Assembly: GCA_002428735.1 (NCBI GenBank) | Contig: DIXO01000053.1 | Span: 4,304-68,303, forward strand | Direction: 5' to 3' | DNA from: Syntrophaceae bacterium UBA6078 | GTDB taxonomy: Bacteria > Desulfobacterota > Syntrophia > Syntrophales > UBA2210 | DNA: 64,000 nucleotides | Shown: positions 25,482 to 34,351 of the stretch, in pieces | Numbering within the stretch: the stretch's first letter is position 1 | Layout of the letters: every line of letters starts with the position of its first letter | Notes under the pieces: model-generated | Seen by the model: only the letters and a program-made list of their open reading frames with translations | The model's database searches: none | What the model was told of the DNA's origin: nothing | Translations under genes and position numbers: made by a program

Positions 25482-26414
25482 CTATGCCTTGTATATCAGG
25501 CCGTCTTCCCGCCGCGCGACCTTACCTTCCCGTTCGAGTTTGATCAGGTGGCTCTCCAGTATCTGCGGTCCGGGAAAGAAGCGGGTAGTGGGCTTATGGA
25601 AGATCATGGCGCACAGGTCCATGAAGATTAAGGAATGGTCACTCAGGCTCCGCAGTACGATCGAATCGAACTTGAGGATATGCGCCTTGGTGCGCTCGAT
25701 GGCCTCACGCACCTTCCCTATGTTTTCGCCGTGAGAGGGAAGAATAAGACGGGCATCCAACATTGCGAGCCTCTTCAAGCCCTCAAGATAGCCAATGGCG
25801 CCCCCCGAGGAAGGGGAATACCATGCTACTACCTTTCCCACGGCATCTCCCGTGAGCAGCAATCCGCAATCGGGTTCGAAGAGTGAGACATGGCCCGGGG
25901 CGTGACCGGGGGTGTGGATCACCTGGAAGCGGAAGTCCCCCAGACGCAAGAGGTCTCCATCGGTCAAGGAGTCGGTGGCGCTCAAGGAGGCCATCGGGCA
26001 TAATCCGGCAAAATAATCCAGAATATCGAAACTTTCAGAAGGAAGGTCGCTTTTGTTTGCGTTGTACTGGTTGGCAAGATTAAAATCAAAAGTTTGATTC
26101 AGAAGCCAGGGATCGGCAGCCAGGGGGATCTCCAGCCCATGCAGGAATATGCGGGGTGATATCTCCTGCAGTAAGAACCGCATCGCCCCCATGTGGTCGG
26201 GGTGGGCGTGGGAAATCACTATGGTGTGGACATCCCTCAGAGTAAGACCTTGACCTTTCAGGAATTCTTTCAGGGCATCGAACTTTTCCTCCTTCCCGCA
26301 GCCTACGTCGATGAGGATGGCCCCCTCTCGATCGCGGATGAGGAATACGTTTGCAGAGGCAGGCCACATGTGGGTTTCTTCTCGTAGCACTTTGATTTCG
26401 GTTTTTGGATTCAT
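25482..26414 (-). CDS. MBL-fold metallo-hydrolase
   Basis: A 310-aa metallo-beta-lactamase-fold hydrolase of the glyoxalase II-like class. Metal ligands are visible: ISHAHPDHMG (about residues 69-78), His in IHTPGHAPGHVS and Asp in LLTGDAVG, and the late His in LPSHGENI. A C-terminal winged-helix-like domain (ESHLIKLEREGKVARREDG) matches the LACTB2-type architecture. Substrate cannot be told. It lies 50 bp after the PII-like gene and may be the last gene of the efflux transcript. Confidence 0.85.
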   Translation of the reverse strand: MNPKTEIKVLREETHMWPASANVFLIRDREGAILIDVGCGKEEKFDALKEFLKGQGLTLRDVHTIVISHAHPDHMGAMRFLLQEISPRIFLHGLEIPLAADPWLLNQTFDFNLANQYNANKSDLPSESFDILDYFAGLCPMASLSATDSLTDGDLLRLGDFRFQVIHTPGHAPGHVSLFEPDCGLLLTGDAVGKVVAWYSPSSGGAIGYLEGLKRLAMLDARLILPSHGENIGKVREAIERTKAHILKFDSIVLRSLSDHSLIFMDLCAMIFHKPTTRFFPGPQILESHLIKLEREGKVARREDGLIYKA

Positions 26415-26464
26415 AAAATTCTACCCCGCCATTATTAAAGAGAAACGGATAAAGAGGGTCTTCA

Positions 26465-26755
26465 CTACATGACCCGCAAGATGGGGAGTTCAAAGACGAC
26501 GAAGCCCTTGCCGCCAAGATGGTCATAGAGCTGGCGAAGGGCGGCAAATATCTTTTCTTCGTCCCCGTTTTCCACGGCCATCGCGATGGCGCAGTTGTAA
26601 CCCGGCCAGACATCATCATCGAGCTTGGGCTCTGACATCCTGCCCTTACCCAAGACCCGGTCCCATTTGGTGTAGCCGGACACGTTCTGCGATGCGAAGA
26701 CTTCCATCACATCTTCATCATGATCGGCATCGTAAACCATCAGTAGAAGTTTCAT
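26465..26755 (-). CDS. PII-like small regulatory protein linked to the RND pump
   Basis: A 96-aa ferredoxin-like (PII/DUF3240-like) protein beginning KLLLMVYDADHDEDVMEVF and ending FVVFELPILRVM, with GYTKWDRVLGKG in the position of a T-loop-like segment. Its start is 4 bp after the RND gene stop. Small PII-like proteins accompany some RND pumps and are presumed to tune them; the ligand is unknown. The ATG at 26755 is preferred over a start inside the RND gene. Confidence 0.65.
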   Translation of the reverse strand: MKLLLMVYDADHDEDVMEVFASQNVSGYTKWDRVLGKGRMSEPKLDDDVWPGYNCAIAMAVENGDEEKIFAALRQLYDHLGGKGFVVFELPILRVM

Positions 26756-26759
26756 GGCG

Positions 26760-29700
26760 TCACCGTTTCCTTTTCTCAAGCAGGTAGTAGACCGTCGGGA
26801 TGAGAATCAGGGTGACCAGTGTGGATACCATCAAACCGGAGATCATGGTGACCCCGAGGGGTCGCCAGAACTCTGCCCCCACGCCCCGGGAGAGCGCCAT
26901 GGGAACCATTCCGAAGATCATGGCCAAAGAGGTCATGAGGATCGGCCTGAGGCGGTGTTTCCCCGCATGGGTGACGGCATCGAAAAGGCTTTCCCCCCGC
27001 CTCCGGAGGAGATTGGTGTAGTCAATGAGGATGATGGCGTTTTTGACGACGATCCCCGCCAGCATGATCATCCCCATGAAGGTCATCAGATCCAGGGAGA
27101 TACGACCGAAGAAGAAGGCGAAGAGGACGCCGGTAGCGGCAAAGGGCAGAGAGAACATAATAATGAGGGGGTCCCGCAGATTTCTGTAGAGTGCCGCGAG
27201 CACCATGTAAACCAGGGCAATGCCAAGGATCAGGAGCAGCGCAAGGTCCCGGAATGCCTTGTGCTGCTCTTCGACATCGGAGCCGAAATTTACGGAGAGT
27301 CCGCTGGGCACGCCGATTCTCGCAAGACGTGTCTTGATATCCCCTGTCACATCGCCCAGGGAGCGTTCAAAGGTATCCGCTTCCACCTTCACGATCTTCT
27401 GCCGGTTCTTTCTTTGGATCTCTACCGGTCCTTCGCCGTAACCGATGCGGGCGATATTCTTCAGGCGGATCGCCCGGCCGTCGGGCGTGAAGAGGGGCGC
27501 TTCGGACAGGGCAGCGAGCCGGTCCTTATCCTTTTCGTGAAGCCTGGTGAAGATATCGTACCTGTCCCCTGCGTCCCTGAACCAGGTTGCTTCCATACCG
27601 TAAAAATAGTTTCTCAGCGTGCCGGCGATGGCGGACATATTCAAGCCCAAGGTCGATGCCTTCTCCCGGTCAACGTCGACCCGTAATTCAGGGCGGGGGG
27701 CCTTCTGACTGATGCCGACGTCCACCGCTCCGGGGACCTTCCTGATGACATCTTCCAACTGTCTGGCATAGGTCACACAGGCATCCAGTTCGGCGCCCTG
27801 GATCTCCACGACAATCGGTTTCTGCCCGCCCATCAAGGCGGTGGTAATGGGATCCTGGGCGCTGACCTTCAAATCCGAGATCCCCGGAATTTCGAGGATC
27901 TTTTTTCTCAGTTCCGTGGCGATCGCTTTGGCGCTGCGCTTCCGCTCCTGCCTGTCGACGAGCTTAATCCCGATCTGCCCGACATTGGGCCCCTCGTCGA
28001 ATCCCAGGGCCATGCCGAAGCCCTCTTCGCTTTGACCGTTAAATAAATACTTGTTCCGAACCTCCTCCGGCTTGATCACCTCGTTGACCATGGTTAACAT
28101 CTTTTCCATGGTGCGCGTCGTTTCTTCGATCCGCGTGCCTTCCGGCAGGCGGAGAGCGATAACGATATCGCCCGTGTCCGTTTGCGGGATGAAAGCAGTG
28201 GAAATGAACGGGATCAGACTGACGCCGGTGAGAAACAGGACAACGGCAATGGTGATGACCGTCTTGCGATGCGCAAGGGACCAGTTCAGGAGATTGCCGT
28301 AACCGTTCTCCAGGGCGCCGAACCAGTTTTCGCTCCGGACGCGCCACTTCTGTAAGCGGCCGTTTTTGACCTGCCCCTCGCCGGAGGCGGCGCGGATCCA
28401 CCGGGAGGCCAGCATCGGGGTCATGGAAAGGGCGGTGAAGAGCGACGCCAGGATGGTCGACACGAGGACGAAGGCAAGCTGTTTGAAGAAAATGCCCGTC
28501 AGGCCGGTCACGAACATCAGGGGAAGAAAGACCACCACGATGGTCATGGTGGTGGCGGTAACCGCCATGCCCATCTCGCTGGCGCCGGCGATGGCGCTGG
28601 CCATTGGCCTTCCACCCCGTTCGATATGGCGGACGATATTTTCCAGAATGACGATTCCGTCATCCACGACCAGGCCCAAGGCTATGGTCAGAGCCATCAG
28701 GGAGACGATATTGATCGTATAGCCGAACAGATACAGGAGGATGAGAGAGATGGTCAGGGAAAACGGGATCGTCAGGGAGATGATGACCGAAGACCGGACG
28801 CTCCTCAAAAAGAAAACGGCGACCAGGATGACGCAGAATATCGTTTCGATAAAGACCTGCCGCAGATTTTTCACCGAGGCGAGGATGTTTTCCGAGTTGT
28901 CGACGCCGAACGTGATCCCGACATCGGCGGGAAGGGTCCGCCGGATATTTTCCAGCTTCTTCTTGACGTTATCGATAACGGTGATGGTGTTCTTCCCTGA
29001 CTGCTTCTGCAGGGCAAGGATGATCGCCTTTTTCCCGTCACTCCAGCCGTGCATCTTCTCGTCTTTGTAGGCATCCGTCACATCCGCCACGTCACGGAGG
29101 TAAACGGGCCGGCCGGCGGAACGGCCGACGATGGTGTTCTTGATCTCCTCGGCGGTTCCGTACCTGCCGGGTACGCGGACGTAATACTCGTTGGCCCCCG
29201 ATTTGATGCTGCCCGCGGGGATGTTCAGGTTTTCCGCGGCCAGGACCTGGTTGATCTGCTGAAGGGGAAGATGGAATCCATTGACCTTGTTCATGTCGAA
29301 GTAGATGTTGATGCGGCGGACCAGCCCACCTATAAGTATCACCGACCCCACCCCCGGCACCCGTTTCAGCTCGTCGGATATCTGCTTGTCGGCGATGTGG
29401 TGAAGCCGCGGCCAGCTCTTGTCCCCGGTGATGGACATGATCATGATCGGGGCCGTGGCGCTGCTGAATTTAAAGAGCATGGGGGGATCGATATCCCTGG
29501 GCAGGTTCCGCTTGCTGAGCTCCAGCTTGTCCCGGATGTCATTGGCCGCTTCATCCAGTTTCGTGCCCCAGTCGAATTTGCACGTCACCAGGGACATGTT
29601 GTCCACGGACTTGGAGGTCAGCGTATCGAGATTGTTGACGGCATTGACATTGTTTTCGATGACATTGGTCACCTCCGTCTCCACATCCGAGGCGTTCGCC

Positions 29701-29858
29701 CCCGGCCAGGACGTGATAATGGTGATGACGGGGGGATCCACCTCGGGGAACATATCGACATTCAGCTTGAGGAAGGAAATCACCCCGATGAGAATGATGG
29801 CGATAAACAGCATGAGGGTGGCGACGGGCTGTTTGACGGAAAAGGCGGGGAGTCTCAT
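26760..29858 (-). CDS. RND-family efflux pump inner-membrane subunit
   Basis: A 1032-aa proton-driven exporter (HAE1/AcrB-like). Twelve membrane helices in two halves, N-terminal PAFSVKQPVATLMLF, proton-relay Asp pair in TIALGLVVDDGIVILEN, and porter domains with FDWGTKLDEAANDIRDKL. Second-half motif PFAATGVLFAFFFG. It overlaps the membrane fusion protein gene by 4 bp. The substrate is not deducible; the sequence lacks the CusA-type methionine pattern, so hydrophobic compounds are more likely than metals. Confidence 0.95.
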   Translation of the reverse strand: MRLPAFSVKQPVATLMLFIAIILIGVISFLKLNVDMFPEVDPPVITIITSWPGANASDVETEVTNVIENNVNAVNNLDTLTSKSVDNMSLVTCKFDWGTKLDEAANDIRDKLELSKRNLPRDIDPPMLFKFSSATAPIMIMSITGDKSWPRLHHIADKQISDELKRVPGVGSVILIGGLVRRINIYFDMNKVNGFHLPLQQINQVLAAENLNIPAGSIKSGANEYYVRVPGRYGTAEEIKNTIVGRSAGRPVYLRDVADVTDAYKDEKMHGWSDGKKAIILALQKQSGKNTITVIDNVKKKLENIRRTLPADVGITFGVDNSENILASVKNLRQVFIETIFCVILVAVFFLRSVRSSVIISLTIPFSLTISLILLYLFGYTINIVSLMALTIALGLVVDDGIVILENIVRHIERGGRPMASAIAGASEMGMAVTATTMTIVVVFLPLMFVTGLTGIFFKQLAFVLVSTILASLFTALSMTPMLASRWIRAASGEGQVKNGRLQKWRVRSENWFGALENGYGNLLNWSLAHRKTVITIAVVLFLTGVSLIPFISTAFIPQTDTGDIVIALRLPEGTRIEETTRTMEKMLTMVNEVIKPEEVRNKYLFNGQSEEGFGMALGFDEGPNVGQIGIKLVDRQERKRSAKAIATELRKKILEIPGISDLKVSAQDPITTALMGGQKPIVVEIQGAELDACVTYARQLEDVIRKVPGAVDVGISQKAPRPELRVDVDREKASTLGLNMSAIAGTLRNYFYGMEATWFRDAGDRYDIFTRLHEKDKDRLAALSEAPLFTPDGRAIRLKNIARIGYGEGPVEIQRKNRQKIVKVEADTFERSLGDVTGDIKTRLARIGVPSGLSVNFGSDVEEQHKAFRDLALLLILGIALVYMVLAALYRNLRDPLIIMFSLPFAATGVLFAFFFGRISLDLMTFMGMIMLAGIVVKNAIILIDYTNLLRRRGESLFDAVTHAGKHRLRPILMTSLAMIFGMVPMALSRGVGAEFWRPLGVTMISGLMVSTLVTLILIPTVYYLLEKRKR

Positions 29859-31003
29859 CCGTTGTTCCCTTTCCCTGCGGTCTTGCTCGTGACGTCGACC
29901 GGGACCCCGTCTTTCAGTTTGTTCTGGCCCTTGACGACCACCTGTTCGCCTTCCCTCAGTCCCTCGGTGATCTCCACATTGTCACCCTGGGAAACGCCGG
30001 TCTTGATATTTTTGAGGACGGCTTTGCCGTTTTCGACGACGTAGACGTAATAACTGCCCGTGCCGGGCATCCTGTTCAGCGAATCGCGCGCCACGGCGAT
30101 GCCTGTCTTCTCCCCCAGATGGACGCTGACATAGGCGTACATGCCCGAGCGGAGAAGCCTGTCCTTGTTGGGGATGTGGATCTCGATATCGGCGGTGCGG
30201 GTCGCCGGGTCGAGGGTCGGGTTGACGATGGCGATGGTCCCCTTGAAAATCCTGTCCGGGAAAGCATCCACCCGGACTTCGCAGGCCATCCCCTGTTTTA
30301 CATGCGGGAAGTTCTGTTCCGTTACCTGGGTGATCACCTTGACCCCTTGTTCTGAGGAGATGCGGATGATCGGTTGCGCCACGGACGACATAGCCCCCGG
30401 GTCCACGTAACGCTCCGCCACATACCCGTCCACGGGGGCAGGGATATTATGCTCCCCATGGAGAATCCGGAGCTGCTTCAGCACCGCCTGCGCCCTTTCC
30501 ACCTGGGCGGCGGCGGACTTCTTCTGGGCAACGATATGATCGAATTTCTGTTTCGCCACGGCCTTTTCGTTGTAAAGGTTCTCCATGCGGACGTAATCTT
30601 TCTGCGTCACTTCCAGGTTGGCTTCCGCCAGGGCAAGACCCGATTCGGCCTCATTGATCTGGGCCCTGATTGTTTCATCTTCCAGGACGGCTACAAGGTC
30701 TCCCTTCCTGACCATATTCCCTTTTTCGACCAAAATTTTCCGGATAATCCTGCCGGGCGCCTTCGGATAGACATTCACCTCAACCAGGGGCCGAATATCT
30801 CCGGTGGACGTCAGGATGTCCTTCAGGGACACCTTCTTCGCAAGGGTTGTGTAAACGGGGATCCTTTCCACCATCCCGTTCCCCCCGGTGATTTTGCTTC
30901 TGTCCCGGATTTGATTGAAGATCATGAAGCCGATGAAGAGTAAAATCAGCGCAAAAACCGCGGCGATCACCATCTTTCTTCTCGGCATTGAGCTGCCTTC
31001 CAT
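29855..31003 (-). CDS. RND periplasmic adaptor (membrane fusion protein)
   Basis: A 382-aa HlyD/AcrA-type adaptor connecting the RND pump to TolC. N-terminal anchor (residues 8-28), biotinyl-lipoyl halves around ILVEKGNMVRKGDLVAVLED and IPAPVDGYVAERYVDPG, a long coiled hairpin between them and a C-terminal VEITEGLREGEQVVVKG barrel. It sits between the TolC-like gene and the pump gene in the operon. Confidence 0.94.
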   Translation of the reverse strand: MEGSSMPRRKMVIAAVFALILLFIGFMIFNQIRDRSKITGGNGMVERIPVYTTLAKKVSLKDILTSTGDIRPLVEVNVYPKAPGRIIRKILVEKGNMVRKGDLVAVLEDETIRAQINEAESGLALAEANLEVTQKDYVRMENLYNEKAVAKQKFDHIVAQKKSAAAQVERAQAVLKQLRILHGEHNIPAPVDGYVAERYVDPGAMSSVAQPIIRISSEQGVKVITQVTEQNFPHVKQGMACEVRVDAFPDRIFKGTIAIVNPTLDPATRTADIEIHIPNKDRLLRSGMYAYVSVHLGEKTGIAVARDSLNRMPGTGSYYVYVVENGKAVLKNIKTGVSQGDNVEITEGLREGEQVVVKGQNKLKDGVPVDVTSKTAGKGNNG

Positions 31004-31035
31004 AGCGCTATCTCCTTATTACATGCCTTTTGCTC

Positions 31036-32370
31036 TTATCGGGCGGCGATACCGGCGGAGATATCCCCCCCCACGACCCTTTCCAACTCCGCTTCAGAAA
31101 TGAGATAACCATACAACGCGCTGTAATAGTTCGTTTGCGCCTGTGAGAGGATTGTCCGCGCGTCCAGGACATCCGAGGTGGTGGCCATCTGCTCCCGATA
31201 CTGGAGGTTTGTCAGGCGGAAGTTCTCCTTTGCCTGCCCGAGGGATGCTTCGGCTGTTTTGATGTTCTTTTTTGCAACTTCCCGATTAAGGAAGGCGTTC
31301 TTGACCTCCAGAGAGATGCCGTCTTCCGCCCGCTTGAGTTGCTCTTGAACGGCAGTCTTTTCATAAAGATATTTTTTGACCTCCGTTCCGGTCTTGCCCC
31401 ACTCGAAAAAGCGCCACTTCGCTTGGAGGGTGACGCTGGCGTTATGGTCATTTCCGTAATCATTGTTGCTGGCGACCGCATTATCACCCATGCGCTCGTA
31501 ACGCCCGATCAGAGCGACTTCCGGATAGTATGAGCTCTTCGCCAGGCGGATGGCCTGGTCGGCATTTTGCAGGGCGATATGGAGCGCCTTGAGTTCAGGT
31601 CGGTTCTGCAACGCCGTTGCGACGAGCCGTTCGAGACGATAGGCGGAGGGAAAAACCTCCGCCACATCGGCAACACGGGTCGGCCGGTTCATATCCATGC
31701 GCAAATGCATATTGAGGGCGGAAACCGCCATCTCCAGGTTGCTGTTTGCCTTTTCCCGGTGTTGAACGGCATTGGCCAGGGCCACCTGGGACTGAAGGAG
31801 ATCGTTGTACGGGATAAAGCCGTGCTTGTAGAATTTCTCGGCGTCGCGAACATGGGCTCCCAGGTTCTCTACGGTCTCTTCCGCCACCCTCAAGAATTTT
31901 TCTGCCACGAGAATATTGAAATAGGCCGTCTTTACAGACTTTGTGACATCCAGAATCGCCAGCCCTTTTTCGACCTCTTTTAAGTCGATCACAAGCTTGG
32001 CCATCTGGTGCTTGGTGTACAGGGCATAGCCGGTAAAGATCGGCTGGACAACGGTGAAGTTCCACTGATAATAGTCCCGGCTGCTGAGGGGTATCATGGT
32101 GTTTCCGAACATGCTGTAGGGCTGGTCCTCGAAACGCGAGTACGAATAAGAACCGGAGACCTTGGGTAAAAAATCCGCAAAGGCGCTTTTTTTCTCCTCC
32201 AGGGCGGCGTTGTATTTACTTAAGGCCTCATTTATGATCGTGCTGTCGGAAAGAGCAATGCGGATCGCCTGATCTAGGGATAAGACGGACGCCGGATGTG
32301 CTGCAAAAGGCGTCAGCAGCAAACTCACGGCGATGATGAATATGATTCTTTTCAGCGGTTGTCTGTTCAT
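31036..32370 (-). CDS. TolC-family outer-membrane efflux protein
   Basis: A 444-aa outer-membrane channel. Signal peptide ending AHPAS, then two repeated helical/OEP domains (SLDQAIRIALSDSTIINEAL; later RPELKALHIALQNADQAIRL). The ATG at 32370 follows the repressor stop by 7 bp and gives a normal signal peptide; the longer open frame running into the TetR gene is rejected. First structural gene of the efflux operon. Confidence 0.93.
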   Translation of the reverse strand: MNRQPLKRIIFIIAVSLLLTPFAAHPASVLSLDQAIRIALSDSTIINEALSKYNAALEEKKSAFADFLPKVSGSYSYSRFEDQPYSMFGNTMIPLSSRDYYQWNFTVVQPIFTGYALYTKHQMAKLVIDLKEVEKGLAILDVTKSVKTAYFNILVAEKFLRVAEETVENLGAHVRDAEKFYKHGFIPYNDLLQSQVALANAVQHREKANSNLEMAVSALNMHLRMDMNRPTRVADVAEVFPSAYRLERLVATALQNRPELKALHIALQNADQAIRLAKSSYYPEVALIGRYERMGDNAVASNNDYGNDHNASVTLQAKWRFFEWGKTGTEVKKYLYEKTAVQEQLKRAEDGISLEVKNAFLNREVAKKNIKTAEASLGQAKENFRLTNLQYREQMATTSDVLDARTILSQAQTNYYSALYGYLISEAELERVVGGDISAGIAAR

Positions 32371-32377
32371 AGGCTTC

Positions 32378-33004
32378 TCAAGCGGTTCTGACGTTGTTGA
32401 AGAAGATCTCCATGATGGTCTCCACATTGTCCATATAGGGATGTTGCTGCGGGTCCTTGAGCCACAGCAGCAGGAATGCATTGGTCAGGCTTTCAATAGC
32501 AACCGCGAGATAATACGGGGCAAGCAGTGGTTTGAACCTCTTCTCTTTAATCCCGGTTTCAAAAACCTGGGCAAGTCTTATTAGAACTTGGTCATACATC
32601 TGCCCGATCTCCTCATTGAGACCGGCGGTTAAATCCATGCCTGCACCCTGTGTTCCTGAGACGTACAATCTCAAAACGGTGGTGTTCCTGATCAAAACAT
32701 CTCCTTTGATCTTGACGTAGTTGCGGATCTTCTCTGTCTCATCGCCGGGGATCTCAAGGGCCTCGATTATGGCCGCATTGACCTTCTCGGCGAATTCCAT
32801 AATCATGGCGCGGTACAATGCTTCTTTGTTGGAAAAAAACTTATACATGGTGCCGATGGCGAATTCGGCCTTCTTGGCGATCCTGTGCATGGAGACGTTG
32901 TGGTAGCCGAACTCGGAGAAAAGCTTTACTGCCGCGTCAAGAATCTGTCGGCGGTGGTTGAGTCTCTCCCTTCCGCGGCGGGTCAATGAATTTTCCTGCA
33001 TCAT
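32378..33004 (-). CDS. TetR-family repressor of the efflux operon
   Basis: A 208-aa TetR regulator. HTH at about residues 15-60 (ILDAAVKLFSEFGYHNVSMH, then AIGTMYKFFSNKEALYRAM). The C-terminal ligand domain is helical. The start at 33004 follows an AAGGAGAG site at good spacing; an upstream ATG at 33040 lacks one. It is the first gene of the TetR-TolC-MFP-RND row and probably autoregulates the operon in response to a pump substrate. Confidence 0.9.
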   Translation of the reverse strand: MMQENSLTRRGRERLNHRRQILDAAVKLFSEFGYHNVSMHRIAKKAEFAIGTMYKFFSNKEALYRAMIMEFAEKVNAAIIEALEIPGDETEKIRNYVKIKGDVLIRNTTVLRLYVSGTQGAGMDLTAGLNEEIGQMYDQVLIRLAQVFETGIKEKRFKPLLAPYYLAVAIESLTNAFLLLWLKDPQQHPYMDNVETIMEIFFNNVRTA

Positions 33005-33082
33005 GAATTCTCTCCTTGGGGGCCTGTTGCCCAAAAGCATTTTTTGAGAAGTATAGGTTTAGAACAATAAACCAATAATCAA

Positions 33083-33390
33083 TCAAGCTCTTTGAAAATC
33101 GAATCTGCAGCCGAGATTTCGGCTTGCAAGTGCAAAATTCAAGAAAAAGATGACCGAAGGAAGCATCTGACAAAGGTTTGATGTCTTTGCAGCTACCGAT
33201 ATCGCGGTGGCGCCCTTCTTCGGCCGGAGCATGCAATTGATAAAGACCTGGATATTCTGTATGGCGCAAACCAGGTATTCTTGAATTTGCATCCGCCACA
33301 GGCCGCGCCAGCGCGCCCGGTCAAAACCATATCGCGTGGCCCTGGCAAAGGATCGTTCCATCAGATGCTGTCTGGTCTTAATGTGACGCT
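33083..33390 (-). pseudogene. IS1182-like transposase, C-terminal remnant
   Basis: The frame reads KTRQHLMERSFARATRYGFD, then RARWRGLWRMQIQEYL and CAIQNIQVFI, the conserved end of IS1182/IS5-group DDE transposases including the catalytic Glu (MERSFA). Everything upstream is missing. It occupies part of the interval between the two TetR genes; the rest (33400-33630) shows nothing recognisable. Confidence 0.75.
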
Positions 33391-33635
33391 AATGTTCAAA
33401 TTGTGAATATAACGTCATTTAATGAACGAGAGGTCTTAATATAGAAAGTTATTCATGATGTCAAGAATTATTTAGCAATATCTACGGAAATATTGTGATT
33501 TCGGAGAATGGGGAGTTTGCGAGAGGTAATGGTGCGGCACAGCGCATGTGGGCGGCACCATTTGAGGGGATTGTCTGATGCAGTGATTCGGAACGCCTGG
33601 AAGGGTATTATAAGCCACATGCAATGAGGTTTTTC

Positions 33636-33663
33636 TTGACAACCTCCGTCTTCATGCTATATT
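33636..33663 (+). promoter_or_regulatory. Sigma70 promoter of the TetR/CmpB-HD pair
   Basis: TTGACA (33636-33641) and TATATT (33658-33663) with 16-bp spacing. Immediately downstream is an AT-rich tract with TTTAAACTA and ATCGTTCAAAC, which resembles the operator-like DNA at the second TetR locus (58760-58795) and before fabA (61878-61918). Confidence 0.65.
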
Positions 33664-33713
33664 TAAACTAAAAAACGAATATCGTTCAAACAAACAATAA
33701 AAGAGGGAACAGC

Positions 33714-34340
33714 ATGAAACAGGAAAAGCTGGAAGCCATATTAACAACCGCAAAAAAGATGTTCGCCCGATACGGTCTCAAAAAGACAAGCATTGACGAG
33801 GTCGCCCGGGTGGCGAGTGTAGCCAAAGGTACAATCTACAACTATTTCGGGAACAAAAACGCAGTTTATCTGGAAATCATAAGCCGTGAAGTGAATTGGA
33901 TCGTAGAAGGCATATTATCTGCTGTGGCCCGAGAGGTGTCGCCTACGGGCAAGCTTGCCGCCTTTGTCCGCGCCAAGTTTCTGTATATGCGTCAGGCGGC
34001 AGTTATTCTTGGTCTGGATCGGGACGGGATAGGAAAAAATTTACCCCGCGCTGAGACCATTCGCAACGATTATTTTGAACAAGAGGTGATGATCATCGCT
34101 TCCATTTTGAAAGAAGGGGTGGAAAAAAGCGTATTCAGGATTAACGATAGTTCCCTTGCCGCCAGGGCCATCGGCCATGCCTTGAGGGGATTTGAGATCA
34201 AGTTGATGTTTCAGGAGAACAAGGAAGAAATCGAGCACTATTTAGCGCAGTTGCTGAATCTCCTTTTTTATGGGCTGATGTCGAAAGAGAGTGAAGAGCG
34301 GTCGAACGAGGCGCAGCTTCCCTGTAAACTACCCGTATAG
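33714..34340 (+). CDS. TetR-family regulator (module A)
   Basis: A 208-aa TetR protein, clearly paralogous to the one at 58158: KLEAILTTAKKMFARYGLKK versus KMDSILNTARQMFKKYGMQK at the N-terminus, and VAKGTIYNYFGNKNAVYLEI versus VAKATIYHCFGSKDRVYMEV in the recognition region. It is followed after 11 bp by a CmpB-HD gene that is also paralogous to the neighbour of the other TetR. Confidence 0.9.
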   Translation: MKQEKLEAILTTAKKMFARYGLKKTSIDEVARVASVAKGTIYNYFGNKNAVYLEIISREVNWIVEGILSAVAREVSPTGKLAAFVRAKFLYMRQAAVILGLDRDGIGKNLPRAETIRNDYFEQEVMIIASILKEGVEKSVFRINDSSLAARAIGHALRGFEIKLMFQENKEEIEHYLAQLLNLLFYGLMSKESEERSNEAQLPCKLPV

Positions 34341-34351
34341 AGGTATTGCCG

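Noticed and set aside
29049..30044. 331-codon frame opposite the RND/MFP genes
   Set aside because: It overlaps two well-supported genes on the other strand and encodes a His/Gly-rich product without relatives that I recognise.
31036..32481. Longer start for the TolC-like gene inside the TetR gene
   Set aside because: The extra residues destroy the signal peptide; the ATG at 32370 gives a normal one.
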